From positions 191,835,891 to 191,899,890 of the forward strand of contig NC_081406.1 of assembly GCF_030272615.1 (NCBI RefSeq): a DNA stretch of 64,000 nucleotides. Reading direction: 5' to 3'. Shown here piece after piece: positions 22,496-33,300 of this stretch. Source of the DNA: Cryptomeria japonica. Its lineage: Eukaryota; Streptophyta; Pinopsida; Cupressales; Cupressaceae. The notes beneath the pieces are model-generated. The model saw nothing but the letters and a program-made list of their open reading frames with translations. It was not told the origin of the DNA and did no database searches. The translations under genes were made by a program, and so were the position numbers. The stretch's first letter is position 1. Every line of letters begins with the position of its first letter.

Positions 22496-22893
22496 AAATT
22501 GCCCATGATATCCTTCCCAAAAATGGGTTCTATGTACATCTATTTTGTTAAATTCGTCTTTAAAAAAATTCTCAAATCAATTAATTTTTTTTTTTAACTA
22601 ATTATAGAGATAAGATAATAAAAAAAAATTATTTATGATTTTTTTAGATAAAAAATCTATCAAACCATAACATTCAAAGCAATATATTTAGAGCAAATTT
22701 TTAGGAATAATAGATATTTTTAGGTTTTTTTATTTATTTCTTTATATTTAAAAAAGAAATGTCTATTTTAAATAATTTATTTTCATTTTTTATTTATAAT
22801 ATGGTGAATAAAGTGATTTTTTCTTTGTAGATATATAAATTTTAATAATTATTTTAATTTCTCAAAATATAAATAATAAACTCAATTAACTAT
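22496..22893. repeat. AT-rich repeat: right flank of LINE A and outermost left arm of the inverted repeat
   Basis: 22498-22560 matches 54413-54480 directly (ATATCCTTCCCAAAAATG and onward). 22690-22893 matches the reverse complement of about 52090-52300, including the AGCAAATTTTTAGG motif. No coding content. Confidence 0.6.
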
Positions 22894-23398
22894 GGATGTA
22901 TATGTATTACTATTCATATATATATATATATATATTGTACACCAATAGGAATAAGAGATTATGGCGCTTTAAGAGTTAGAATTATCTATTAACTGATTTT
23001 ATATTCTATATGTATTTTATAGTAATGATTTAGACCATATTTATCTTTGGCTTTAGCCATATTTTAGAGGCAGCTGATATCTTTTTGGGACATCTTTTGT
23101 CAGCATACCCCTCGATTAGTGCCAACTTGGCGACATACTTGTGGTGTTGATGTGACTTCCCTTACTATGATAGCTAGCAATTGCTAAGAAGCCCGCTCAT
23201 GTAGAGGCGGCAATATTTATTATCTTGATCCTGGAGATTGTTTCAATTGCATCTTGGCCCTTCGATCTCTGATATCCTTTAGTGTCTATCGTCCCTCTTA
23301 GGAAAGGTGAGTTGTATTTCTCAAAGCCTTTTAATTCTAGTTCTATTTAAGCAAGGACTTGTTTGGACTCTAGGTTATCCGATACTCTTGCAGCTCAT

Positions 23399-25462
23399 AT
23401 GGATACTCCGCTAAGATTAATAGGGCTCAAACGACAAATGGCTTTTGTAGGAGAAATTAAGGAGGAGAGATTGAAAGGCATCCTGGTCTTTTCAAACCCC
23501 CTCGTCATCAGGACAGTCATGAAAATCCTTGGGGATAATTATATTATGAATGAAGACTGCACCAGAGCCATTTCAAACATTGCTGCAATGCTCTTGGTAG
23601 TGGCCGTGCATTTTGAGAATGATAGGAATGTGGTAAAGAAACTCTGTAAAAAGGTCTTCAAGAAGGAACTATTGGATATTGTTGGCATATGGGGAGATTG
23701 TTGGATATTGTTAGCATATGATGAACTGGTATGTTGATATGATGATAATGTATGTTGTCATTGATGTCAATAAAGTTCAAGTGAACCGGTATGAAGAGGT
23801 ATGAAGAGATGCAGTGAACCGTTGTCAAGGTTTCACTAAGTGTGACTATCGGTTGGCAATCTCAGCTCTATGGTTATCAGTTTGGTGGTCCAGCTTGTGT
23901 GATGCAACTGGTGATACTCTGTGATGAGTTAGCTAAGAGATATGAATGAGATCGAGGTGCCACGTCAGCCTTGTGCACGTGAAGGATTGAGATATGAGAA
24001 GATCGACTACGTTTGAAGTCTACCTCAGGAATGATCATTCTTCTTAGTGGTATGATAAGAAAGCGTGATGGGTTACTGATTCCCATGACCGGTGATGAAT
24101 GAATGATGCAAATTGTCTTGTGATCTATTTCAAATTGTAATACTCTATGCAATGAGTTTGGACGGTCAGGATTGGACCAACTGTGTTGTAAACCTAAGAT
24201 GCTTAGGGTTTAGGGTTTATGCTACTGACCTATTTGTTATCTATAAGGTTGATGATGTTTGTTATTGTAAAGTTGTTGGCAAAAGTTGTGTGTGTAGCCA
24301 AGTGATGAGATACTTGCCAGACCAGTAAGTGGAGAACTGCAGAGTGTGATTTCAGAGTAGAGGAAATGAAAAGGATCTGCCTTGGCATGTAGTGCTGTTA
24401 TCAGATCAGAAGTTTTTCCTGTTGTCTTCTAATCATTTGAATAGATGGAAATCCCTTTACCGAGTAGCTTTAATAGGCTTATTGTAAAACCTGTAACCAG
24501 GTGACTCAATATCATTGAGTTCTTCAAATCCTCTAGCGAGGTAACCTCTAACAGGGTTTCAACCTTTAATAGGGTATATAGCCATCCCTTAACTGGGTGA
24601 TCTCTAATAGGATCGGTTCCTAGTAGAACCTTATTGTAAAGTCTTTAACTAGACTAGGCTCCTAACAGGGCGAGCTTCAAAAGAGTTCAAATACAAGCTT
24701 GTGGGTATTCATCCCCACTGTGGTTTTTCCCATTTGGGTTTCCATGTGAAAAATCTGTGTGTTATGTGTTATGCATTTTTCATGTGATGTTTATGAAGTA
24801 TTTGGTTGAAAGATTATGCATGCGGAGTTAATAGGTTATGGTATTTCTAATATACCACATGCATATGTTTATGGGTGAAGTTGATATCAAGTATTGATCG
24901 TATTTGCAGTGATCAGACTTATCAGTTTATGGTATTTGATGTCTTTCTGCATTTAACAGGTGTTGCCATGGTTAAGTTCAGTAATGGTGACAACCAGTTG
25001 GTATTGCATTAACTAGATAAGTTGTTGAGAAAGTTTTTTTTGCTTGTACTGATTCACCCCCCCCCCCCTCAGTACCGGTTGGGGTATTTGTTGTTCATCA
25101 TTATTCATCAGGAACTGCTTGGAGAATTGGACCATGTGGTGGTTAAAATTGATGAGGAGCTCACTGCTTCGAAGCCTCATGACTATGATATTATCATCTA
25201 GATGAATAACCAGGTGCCTAGATACCCAATTCTGTCAATTGATGATCCAATAGCCTTTGATGCCTAAAACCCAATTAGGCGAAGGAATCTCTTCTTCCTC
25301 ATGTGGCTTTTGCAGGTTAGGAAACCAATGTGCAACATGTGGCTGGATAACTATCTAGAAGCGGAGAATATTGAAGTGGTTCCAGATGATATGAAAATCC
25401 CCCCATCCCCTGTTTCCTCCCCTGCTAATTCACCAGCCAGCTCTGGAGAAAAGGCTCCATAG
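23399..25462 (+). pseudogene. Unrecognised ORF interrupted by a solo LTR
   Basis: From ATG 23399 (MDTPLRLIGLKRQMAF) the frame is open to 23670, where the LTR begins. If the LTR and one GGAACT copy are skipped, the same frame continues at 25117 (LGELDHVVVKIDEEL) to TAG 25199, then onward past a TAA at 25265-25267 to TAG 25460. The total is about 205 codons with two internal stops. The protein is helix-rich and Lys/Glu-rich in the first 110 residues and ends in a Pro/Ser tail (PPSPVSSPANSP). I do not recognise the family. That the frame resumes correctly after the LTR argues it is a real former gene. Confidence 0.45.
23671..25110 (+). mobile_element. Solo Copia LTR (same family as 9958-17426)
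   Basis: The sequence is the reverse complement of the 15906-17426 LTR with many substitutions. It ends GTTCATCATTATTCATCA and has a C-run followed by CAGTACCGGTT. GGAACT at 23665-23670 and at 25111-25116 is the likely target duplication. The left end is unusual: TTGTTGG-CATATG is partly repeated (23678-23722) with GGGGAGATTG between, resembling polypurine tract plus LTR start. No internal region remains, as expected after LTR-LTR recombination. Confidence 0.82.
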
Positions 25463-26806
25463 GAGTGGGTAAGGAGATGTCGGGCTGGTTAGATGGGTCC
25501 GCTATGGTTTCATGCTTCCCACCTCCATATGACTTTCCACTATTTATAGTTTGTTATTAGACTTAGATCAGACATATCTTTCTTTAGACATATGGTTGCC
25601 CAGTTGGATTTTTACTCTAACTTTAGTATTGTTTCTATCCCTTAAGCTGGTTCATCCCTTCGTAGCTTGGACTTAGATTTTTTAAAGTGTTTATGGATTA
25701 AGTATATTATGCTTGTCATCTTTACTTTCTAGTAGTATTTATTAATCTTGTCGTTCCAAGCTTTTAATCGGTGCTCTCTTATTTTATATATATATATATA
25801 TTTTTTATTTATATATACATAAATTTTACTTATATATACATATATATATGGGTATATAAAAGTGAATATATATGTATTTATCTAGATGTATAGAGATATT
25901 TGCTTGGTTTCATGTAAGCAGTGTTTGACCTTTGCTTTCTTTTGGATGATAATGGATGATTTAGTAAGGAGGTTGTCTCTGACTTCATCTGTAGGTTTCT
26001 ATGTTGATTAGGCGAGCTTCTTTTTGTAATCCGGTTCAGGGTTTTCTCCTCCTTTCTCCTCTCTTGTGCAGGATGTTTGTCTAAGTTTTAAAGGTGGAAG
26101 CCATCTTGATTTCTCTTTGTAGTAAGCAAGAGAGATTTTTTCTTTTGGAAAGATTTGGTCTTATTGTCCTTTTTCGAATGGTTCCCTATCTCTCAGTATG
26201 GTGCTATGAAATTGCTATACTATGATTTCCAGGCTAACATCTCTTGGAGTGATTGATGTAAGACAAGTCTGAAGGTTTTATGCAAGTTTGGTCATGATTA
26301 GCCTAGCAGGGCCTCCCCCTTGAGGGTTCTGGAGCTTTATTATTCATTCAGGGAGTCTCTTAACATTGTTTCTCTCATTTAAACTTTGTAGTGTTTTTCC
26401 TGACACTGATCTTGGTCGTAAGATCTTTTGCAGATCAGGGGATCTTTGTGTAACCTTCTTCTGAGAGACTAGATCCAGGCAATAAAGGGTGATGTAGACA
26501 TCATTTTTAGGAATGAGCAGTTTTTTCATAACTTCAAAATTCTAGATCCATATCTCTCTGTCATATATCTCAGCCTTGATGGCATTTCCCCAAGGACTAC
26601 CGTATCTTGTTCTTATTCTTGTTATGTGTATCATTAGATTTCGATCCTCTAAAGGATCTAGGTGAGACCGGAGGTTTTCTTCCTCCATTCTTTCCTATTG
26701 GTGCCCACACCGAATGGAGTTTGAAATCACTTTCTTTAATTAATAAAATTTCTTAGGCTTCGGCCTTTTATCAATCAAAAAATGAAAAATAAAAAATAAA
26801 ATAAAA
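25463..26806 (+). other. 3' non-coding part of the retroposon
   Basis: About 1.3 kb of T-rich sequence without a convincing frame, with AT microsatellites at about 25785-25860. It ends with the TTCG-loop hairpin at 26755-26766 and the A-rich tail. Confidence 0.5.
26755..26766 (+). other. Tail hairpin AGGC-TTCG-GCCT
   Basis: A four-pair stem closed by a UUCG tetraloop lies 10-20 bases before the A-rich tail. Comparable positions in the two B-family LINEs have GTGGC-NNN-GCCAC. It is a plausible RT recognition element. Confidence 0.5.
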
Positions 26807-26818
26807 TCAATTAACTAT

Positions 26819-28088
26819 TTTATAGGGAGTTGACTCACACTATTTAAATTATATTAAATAAAAAATAAATATTGCTAATAAAAAATTCAATTATTGTATG
26901 TGTTCTTTATAATTATAATTTTGTATAGTTTTTAAAATCATTTAATTTTTTAACACTTTTTGAAAATCATGATTTTTTTAATCATTTTAATATATACAAA
27001 TAATTTAATAATGTTTTATGATAAATTTAAATACTTTTTCATTTACTCATTAAAAGATTATATCGAAAGCATTTCCTATACGAAATATACACATTTTGAA
27101 ATCAATGATTCATAATTGAGGAGAAAGATGGTGGACATAAATTAATATCAATATGCTTACATTTATATTAATCTAAAAAAATATTTTATGATAAAAAAAT
27201 ATTTTTTTAATATTATTAATTAGAATAATAATGTGCATAAAAGAAAAAATATATCTTTTATTATTATCTTCTTTTCATAAAATAGTATTTTAATATTATT
27301 TTTCAAATAGCATATATCCTATTTCATTTTTTTAAGTTTCAAAAATTAAAAATTAAAAAAGAAAGAATTAGCTTTATTCTTTTTCTTTTTTTAAAGGATT
27401 AATTTTTATTAAGTTTAAAATTTATTTAAATTATTTATATCATTTTATGAAATTACAAAAAGTATTTAAAAGTTAGATTAGAATCAATTTAATTTTAATT
27501 ATGTCTTATTAAAATTTTAATTATTGTAAGTAATTATATTTTGAATTAAAAAGCTATCTTTTATTATATCTTCTTTTTATAAGAATCTTTTAATGTTATC
27601 TTCATTTATACAATATTCTATCTTATTTTTTAATTTATTCTAATCTTCTTATTAATTTTAGTAAGAATTTAGTTTTAATTATTTATATCTTCTTATGGAA
27701 TTACATATAATAATTAAAAATATTAGAATTGATTTAATTTATAATTTTAGGTCTAAATAAAATTTTATTTACTATAGAGTAATTTTATTTTTTTTTAAAT
27801 TATTTTATTTTACATAATAAAATAAATTTTAACTTAAATCCTAAATTAAAAGTTTAGAGTGAGAGAGCAAAGGAGGGAGAGAAACTAACTTTTGATTACT
27901 CGTTTCATACCAATAATTTAAGGATATCAGGTGTCCTTGGGAAGTTGCAGTTAGGGTAGCATGTTATTGATTATTATCTCGATCTCTCTCCCCTATCTAT
28001 ATCTCCTTACCTCTCCATGTATCTCTCTCTTCCCTTCTATCCTTCCCACTATATTTGCCTATCTATCTATCTCTCCCTCTCTCCCCTT
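26819..28088. repeat. Left arm of the large inverted repeat, outer-middle part
   Basis: 26880-27010 pairs with 44690-44815. 27040-27960 pairs with 36165-36900; clear shared landmarks are CCTATACGAA with TGAAATCAATG, and CTTTTGATTACTC with CCAATAATTTAAGGATATCA. 27960-28088 begins the pyrimidine tract. No genes. Confidence 0.75.
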
Positions 28089-28344
28089 TGTTAATAATAT
28101 GAAGCCCAACCCCGGCATGCTACCCACAGTGGCTGTTACCTTCTCGCTTGAAGGCTTCTCTCGGTTATATAATATCCAGCTTCTTGTTGTTAATGTATTA
28201 GTTCATAGAGATTAATAAAATTTCCCCTACTCTTGAATGTGGATGTAGGTATTTGTCAAACCATTATAAACATTGTGTCAATCTTTTGTGTATATTTTAT
28301 TTTCTGTATTTATCTGTTGTTTTAATCTTTCGCTTTTCTCTTCA
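28089..28344 (+). repeat. 5' LTR of the truncated Copia element
   Basis: 256 bp, starting TG and ending CA two bases before the PBS. A TATATAAT box lies at 28166-28173. No matching 3' LTR is in the window. Confidence 0.7.
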
Positions 28345-28346
28345 AT

Positions 28347-28358
28347 TGGTATCAAAGC
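28347..28358 (+). promoter_or_regulatory. Primer-binding site (initiator Met tRNA)
   Basis: TGGTATCAAAGC, the usual plant Copia PBS, two bases after the LTR. Confidence 0.85.
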
Positions 28359-28401
28359 TCGGCTGAAGCTGATTGGAATTAGTTAAAGAATTTTTGGAAC
28401 A

Positions 28402-29160
28402 ATGGAGGAAGCAAAGATTGAGAAATTCACAAGGCAGAATTTCAGACTGTGGAAAGTACAGATGGAGTCGTTGTTAATTAAACAAGATCTTTCCCTTGCA
28501 CTGGAAGGGAAAGCCAAGAGACCGAATTCAATGATGGATGAAGATTGGGAAAAGATGGACAAGAAAGCAAGGGTGACAATTTTTCTTTCGTTGTCCAATA
28601 ACGTTCTTTTCAATGTCACAGCTGAAAAGACAACAAAGGCGTTATGGGATAAACTTTCAGCCATGTATGAAATGGCATCAGCTGCAAACAAAGGTTTTAT
28701 CATGAAAAAATTATATAGTCTAAAGATGAGGGAAGGAGGGATTAAAGCAAATCATCTCAACGAATTTAATACCCTTATCAATCAAGCAATTTCAGTTGGA
28801 ATGACTCAAGATGACGAGAACAAAGTTAACTTATTGTTATGTTCTTTACCAAGAAGTTGAGATGGAGTTGTGCCGCAATAAGCACTTCGATGTCCAACAA
28901 AAATAAATTGGTTTTTGATGAGGTTGTCGCTACTCTTCTCAGCGAAGATGTGAGAAGAAATAATCAAGAGCCCGCATCTGGTGACACCTTAACCATGACG
29001 AGCACTAAAAATAGGGGAAGAAGTCATGATAGAGGCAAAAATAATAATAGGAGATCCAAGTTTGCTAAAAGATCAAAGTCCAGGGACATAAATGGAGAAT
29101 GTTGGTTTTGTGGTAAGGCTGGACACATGAAGAAAAATTGTCGATCTTACAAGAAGGCAC
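28402..29160 (+). pseudogene. Copia GAG (Tnt1/RIRE1-like type)
   Basis: MEEAKIEKFTRQNFRLWKVQ at the start and ALWDKLSAMYEMASAANKGF in the middle are typical Copia capsid motifs. The first frame stops at 28860 and the continuation (28839 onward) carries a basic linker and the CCHC knuckle CWFCGKAGHMKKNC near 29098-29140. One frameshift at about 28850 separates the two halves. It would form the particle shell and bind element RNA. Confidence 0.87.
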
Positions 29161-29729
29161 AAGAGAAGGTGCGAGACAACGAATCCAATACTTTCTATGA
29201 CAAAGATGATTGTGTTCTAATCCTTTCAATAGTTGTCACCACTCCAGATTCATGTGTTCTTGATTCCAATGCATCCTACCATGCTACTTCATGCACAGAG
29301 GCATTCATCAACTACCAAGAAGATCAATTTGGAAGATTTTTTCTTGGTGACAATAAAGCTTGTGAAATTATTGGCAAAGGTGGCATTTTGTTACCGTTGG
29401 AAGGTGGAAAACAATGGTTGTTAAAATATGTTAGACATGTCCCAAAATTGAAAAGAAACTTGATATCTAGTGGTCAACTTTTTGCACAAGGATTTAATGT
29501 TAATTTTCTTCCAGATACTTGGAAGGTAACCATGTTGATTGCCAAGGGTGACAAATTGGGTAGCCTCTATGTATTTGAGAGTAGCAGTGTAATAGGAGTT
29601 ACAATGGTGGTTGAAGACATCGAAGCTTTGGCATCAAAGGCTTGGACACGTGAGCAAGAAAGGACTCAATGTTATGCTCACAAGGGATTAGCTTTCGGGT
29701 CTCAAAGTTGTGGATTTAGCTTTTTGTGA
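29160..29729 (+). pseudogene. Copia protease and pre-integrase region
   Basis: SCVLDSNASYHAT stands where LDSGAS or LDTGAS is expected, so the Gly of the aspartic protease motif is Asn. RFFLGDNKACEIIGKGGI and VPKLKRNLISSGQLF then fit the end of the protease domain. The frame runs on to 29729 but loses register with integrase about 29700. Confidence 0.8.
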
Positions 29730-30480
29730 ACATTGCCTTTATGGCAAACAAAAGCGGGTCAGTTTTTTGAAGGGTGGATGTGATACAAGGACAACACTGT
29801 TGGAACTAGTACATTCAGACGTCTTTGGTCCTACCGAGGTAACTTCTTTGGGAGGTGCAAACTATTTTGATACTTTCCTTGATGATTGTACAAGGAAAGT
29901 TTGGATTTATATTCTTTCTAGAAAATCAAAAGTGTTTTCTAAATTCAAAGTATTTAAAGCTCTTGTTGAAAATCAAAGTGGGCACAAAATCAAATGTTTA
30001 CAAACAGATAATGGAGGAGAGTTTTGTTCCTCAGAGTTTGATAGTTTTTGTGCAGATAATGGTATTCGCGGGGTTAAAATTGTTCCCTTTACTCCTCAAG
30101 AGAATGGGGCGGCTGAAAGACTCAATAGGACCATTCTTGAGAAAGCTCGATGTATGATTTCTAATGCTAGTTTAGACAAATAATTTTGGGATAAGGCATG
30201 CAATACAACGAAGAACTAGAGTCCTTCATTTCCCTTGGATTTTGGTATTCCGAAGGAGGAATGGTTGGGTAAAATAATTTCCTACTCACACATTTGAATT
30301 TTTGGCTGTGAAGCATTTTCACATGTTCCTAAGGAGAAGAGGACCAAATTGGATCTCAAATCACAGAGGTGCATCTTCGTTGGCTACGGTGAAGATCAGT
30401 TTGGTTTTAGACTGTGGGATCTAGTTAAAAATAAAATTGTTTGTAGTAGAGATGTCGTCTTCAATGAGAAGACATTTCCA
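29710..30480 (+). pseudogene. Copia integrase
   Basis: FCEHCLYGKQKRVSF ends the zinc-binding part. ELVHSDVFGP carries the first Asp, LQTDNGGEFCSSEF the second and ENGAAERLNRTILEKAR the Glu, so the DDE triad is intact. A TAA at 30181 follows SNASLDK. The C-terminal part continues in another frame with LDLKSQRCIFVGYGEDQFGFRLWDL. It would insert element DNA. Confidence 0.87.
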
Positions 30481-31377
30481 ACACTGCACGCATCAGTCGC
30501 ACTACATAAAGAATTTGTTCCATTTTCTGTGTTTGATAATGGTGATTCACATGAACCAACTAATCACAGTTTGCAATCAGTCCTGAATCAAGTGGGAGCC
30601 TCTATTACTATTCACAAACATCTTGTGCAGCGCTTTACATTTCCGCCCTCTACTCCTCACCATGATTTTGTAACTTATAATGTAGGCCACGAAGTTAGTT
30701 CAGAGTCATTCATGTCACAGCCTGGAATAGGGGATTCAAGCTCTCACAATGATATTGGTCGATTATCTACCTCCCCTGGCGATTATGGTTTTTGGGAAGA
30801 TGTTCCCAGTCCCACACACTTCTCTGTTGACTGGGAGAGTGCATTGGATAGGTTTAAATTGGAGGGTGATCTCCCGCAGAGTGCAAACATGGAAGCACAT
30901 ACCACACACAGGGCCCAAAGCGATGACTTGCATCATTGCCTTGATCAGAACTCACCACATACTAATCGTGGTGGCAAGGAGTTTGGGAGGCGCGTGTCTC
31001 ATGCCTCACGTGAAGGATCTCAACCTCTGCTCACCACTTCCCACGCTGCACAAAGCTTACCATCACCACCGCTACTGCAGGTCACGGTTCCTTTGCCACG
31101 GGTTTGTTCACCTTCCACCATGGCTGGATCAGCTATGCTGCATAACACGAAGGTTGTGCATCATAACACAAAGGTTGTGCAACATAACATAAAGCCTCTA
31201 CAACATCAATCATCGGCCAAAGATATTAGTCAATCTGCTCAAAAGGAGATCGTGCCCTATTCCTTATCGATGCAGGAAGTACTACCACCCACACAATCTA
31301 TGGTTGGCATAGGAAATCACTTTAGGGATGAATCTAATCCCACATCTAGTCTTCAAGGTGTGGGGTGTCAATCATAA
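30349..31377 (+). pseudogene. Integrase C-terminus and long Ser/His/Pro-rich linker
   Basis: A 342-codon open frame runs from the integrase tail (RCIFVGYGEDQFGF) into a long linker before RT. The linker is unusually rich in His, Ser, Pro and Gln, and includes a short internal repeat HNTKVV (about 31140-31190). Copia elements have a variable linker here but usually shorter. After the stop at 31377 the frame resumes with RHSTR-like and LPTKFHDYELLF. Confidence 0.65.
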
Positions 31378-31379
31378 GG

Positions 31380-31790
31380 ACAGTCGCACCCTCTTGACAA
31401 GAAAACTGAGAATCCATTACCTTCAGTAAGACATTCTACAAGGTAGAGGAAACTTCCCACTAAGTTTCATGACTACGAATTATTATTTTCTGAAGAAGCC
31501 ACTCCTGAATTGTTAGTTTCTGATCAGCTAGAACCTATAAATTATAGGGATGCTTGTCAAGACTCTAATTCTGATAAATGGATGGCAGCAATGCAGGAAG
31601 AAATGGATTCGTTGAAAGTGAATCACACCTGGGATCTAGTGAAGCTTCCACCTGGTTGAAAACCTTTGAAGAATCGTTGAGTTTACAAATTGAAAGAAGA
31701 AGATGGAGGCAAGAAACAATATCGTGCCAGGTTGTGAAGGGGTATGATCAGAAGAAAGTAGTTGATTTTGATGAAACAATATCGTGACCG
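31380..31790 (+). pseudogene. Truncated Copia RT N-terminus
   Basis: The plus strand reads KWMAAMQEEMDSLKVNHTWDL at about 31579-31640, the RT entry motif, followed by KLPPG and, after stops, VYKLKEEDGGKKQYRARL and KGYDQKKVVDFDET. The RT ends there; no palm motif or YVDD follows. Confidence 0.8.
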
Positions 31791-31870
31791 AGAACGAGAA
31801 GCGAAGTCCTGCTAATGATGATGAAACAATATCGTGACCGAGAACGAGAAGCGAAGTCCTGCTAATGATG
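31771..31870 (+). repeat. 50-bp tandem duplication at the broken Copia end
   Basis: Two adjacent copies of a 50-bp unit beginning ATGAAACAATATCGTGACCG that appear identical. The first copy starts inside the RT frame. The repeat lies exactly where RT homology ends. Confidence 0.9.
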
Positions 31871-32104
31871 ATCATGGCTCCAATCAAACCTTTACGAAAT
31901 AACCTCAAGCCGCCCGCATTTTGACATGACCACCGATCCCAGCAGACTCGATCGAGCAGCCGATGATGCTACGAGATCAAATCAACAAATCCATTTCGAT
32001 ACGATCGCGGTTCCAATGAAAATTCTAATAGGAAATCCATGCTCCACTATAATAGATGGATGATCATGTTGCTTGCTATAGCAGGGCTCGAATGGGGAAA
32101 GGGA
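31871..32104. other. Unclassified sequence between Copia break and CT tract
   Basis: About 230 bp, less AT-rich than the surroundings, rich in CGAT-type words, with no frame or family I recognise. It has no counterpart in the right arm of the inverted repeat. Confidence 0.4.
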
Positions 32105-32483
32105 TTCATCTCTCTCTCACACATACAGAGATGGGATTCATCTCTCTCACACAGATATATATATATATATATATCTTTCTCTCCATTTCTATCCCCCTAT
32201 CTTTGTATCTTTATCTCTCCATCTCCATCTAGTTTTCCCTCTTCCTCTTTCACTCTATCTTCATCCTACTTCTACCTTTCTCTTTCCCCTTCTATTTCTA
32301 AACATGCCTCCCTCTATCCATCCATCTCTCCCCTCTCTATCTCAAGACAGGTATCCCTCTTTCCATCTCCATCCCTCTCTTTCCTCTCTCCTTCTTTTTA
32401 GACCTCTATATCTATATCTCTTTTACTCTCTGTATGTATCTCTTTATATTTTTTTTCTTCCATCTATCCCTCTATATCTATCA

Positions 32484-32539
<56 letters not shown>

Positions 32540-32596
32540 TCTTCTATATCTCTATTTCTTTACCCCCTCCTCTCTCTTGTTGTTCCCCCTTTTATT
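32105..32596 (+). repeat. Pyrimidine-rich tract with TC and AT microsatellites (left arm)
   Basis: CT-rich DNA with an AT run at about 32157-32174 and a (TC)n run at about 32489-32537. It pairs with the reverse complement of about 34400-34870, for example ACATGCCTCC followed by TATCCATCCATCTCTC. Proline/serine/leucine frames here are low-complexity artefacts. Confidence 0.85.
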
Positions 32597-32940
32597 TGTT
32601 GTAAGCCAAGGTTGCGGTTGCACCAAAAGATCGACTTGTCAATGCCCAATACAACCACTAGACTTATAGAATTGACAGGAGGATGTTAAACCATGTCGTG
32701 AATCCCCGCGAGGGACGCTAGTGCACTGCCAACAATCCCTCTCCCAACATCACTCGTCACAACCTGCGTGATTCGAACCTGTGACCAAGCTCTGATACCA
32801 CTTGTTACAAGCTAAGGTTGTCGTTGCACCAAAAGATTGACCTGTCAATGCCCGATACAACCACTAGACTTATAGAATCCACAAGAGGCTATTAAACCAT
32901 GTCGTGAATCCCCGCGAGGGACGCTGGCCCACTGCCAACA
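32597..32940 (-). mobile_element. TRIM: 344-bp miniature LTR retrotransposon
   Basis: Two 138-bp repeats (32597-32734 and 32803-32940) both start TGTT and end GCCAACA and enclose 68 bp. On the minus strand the inner segment holds TGGTATCAGAGC (32800-32789) just inside the right repeat and GGGAGAGGGAT just before the left repeat, i.e. PBS and polypurine tract. It has no coding capacity. The 5-bp flanks (TTATT and CTATC) do not match, so the target duplication has decayed or the ends rearranged. Confidence 0.85.
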
Positions 32941-33300
32941 CTATCTCTCCATCTTTCTATCTTTATCTCTATTTGTCTCCCTATCACCCTATCGCAAACA
33001 TAACGGTAGCCTATTGGTAATTGAACTTGATTATCTTCCTCGTTCAAATTTTTTTTTTTAGTTATATTGGATCCTTGTAAGTGGATGCACATTTCATTTG
33101 AAACTATCACTTCTCCATTGAAACCTTTGTTTCTCAAACAACATCATTTTCTAAATGGTCTACCAATTGACCTCGTGTACCACAAAAATTTATGCAAAAA
33201 AAAAGAACAAATTCTCCCTAATTGACCTAACCTTCCACACGTTTTCAAATTACCCATTGCACAATAAGATGCAATTGCTAGTATATACAATTTTATGATT
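32941..33300. repeat. Inner left arm of the inverted repeat
   Basis: Pairs with the reverse complement of about 33975-34250. Shared landmarks are TTGTAAGTGGATGCA, CAAACAACATCAT, AATTGACCTCA/TCGTG and GCAATTGCTAGT. Confidence 0.75.

Larger units (their letters stand above)
22894..26806 (+). mobile_element. Unclassified retroposon with LINE-like tail and unknown ORF
   Basis: Flanked by TCAATTAACTAT at 22882-22893 and 26807-26818, a 12-bp target duplication. The 3' end has AATAAAATTT, an AGGC-TTCG-GCCT hairpin, then an A-rich tail, like the LINE tails at 37.1 and 52.0 kb. After removing the solo LTR it is about 2.5 kb. It has one degraded frame and no EN, RT or RNase H motif I can see. It could be a non-autonomous LINE derivative or a retrocopied transcript. 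An AT dinucleotide run occupies 22915-22936. Confidence 0.6.
28089..31870 (+). mobile_element. Truncated Copia retrotransposon (5' LTR to start of RT)
   Basis: 5' LTR 28089-28344 (TGTTAATAATATG to TTCA), PBS TGGTATCAAAGC at 28347, then gag, protease, integrase, a long linker and the first about 60 codons of RT. The rest of RT, RNase H, the polypurine tract and the 3' LTR are missing. It lies within the pyrimidine tract of the left inverted-repeat arm. The right boundary is uncertain: a 50-bp tandem repeat and about 230 bp of unclassified sequence follow before the CT tract resumes near 32105. Confidence 0.85.

Noticed and set aside
32039-32669. Overlapping Pro/Ser/Leu frames of about 120 codons
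   Set aside because: Low-complexity CT tract, and the frames run on into the TRIM.
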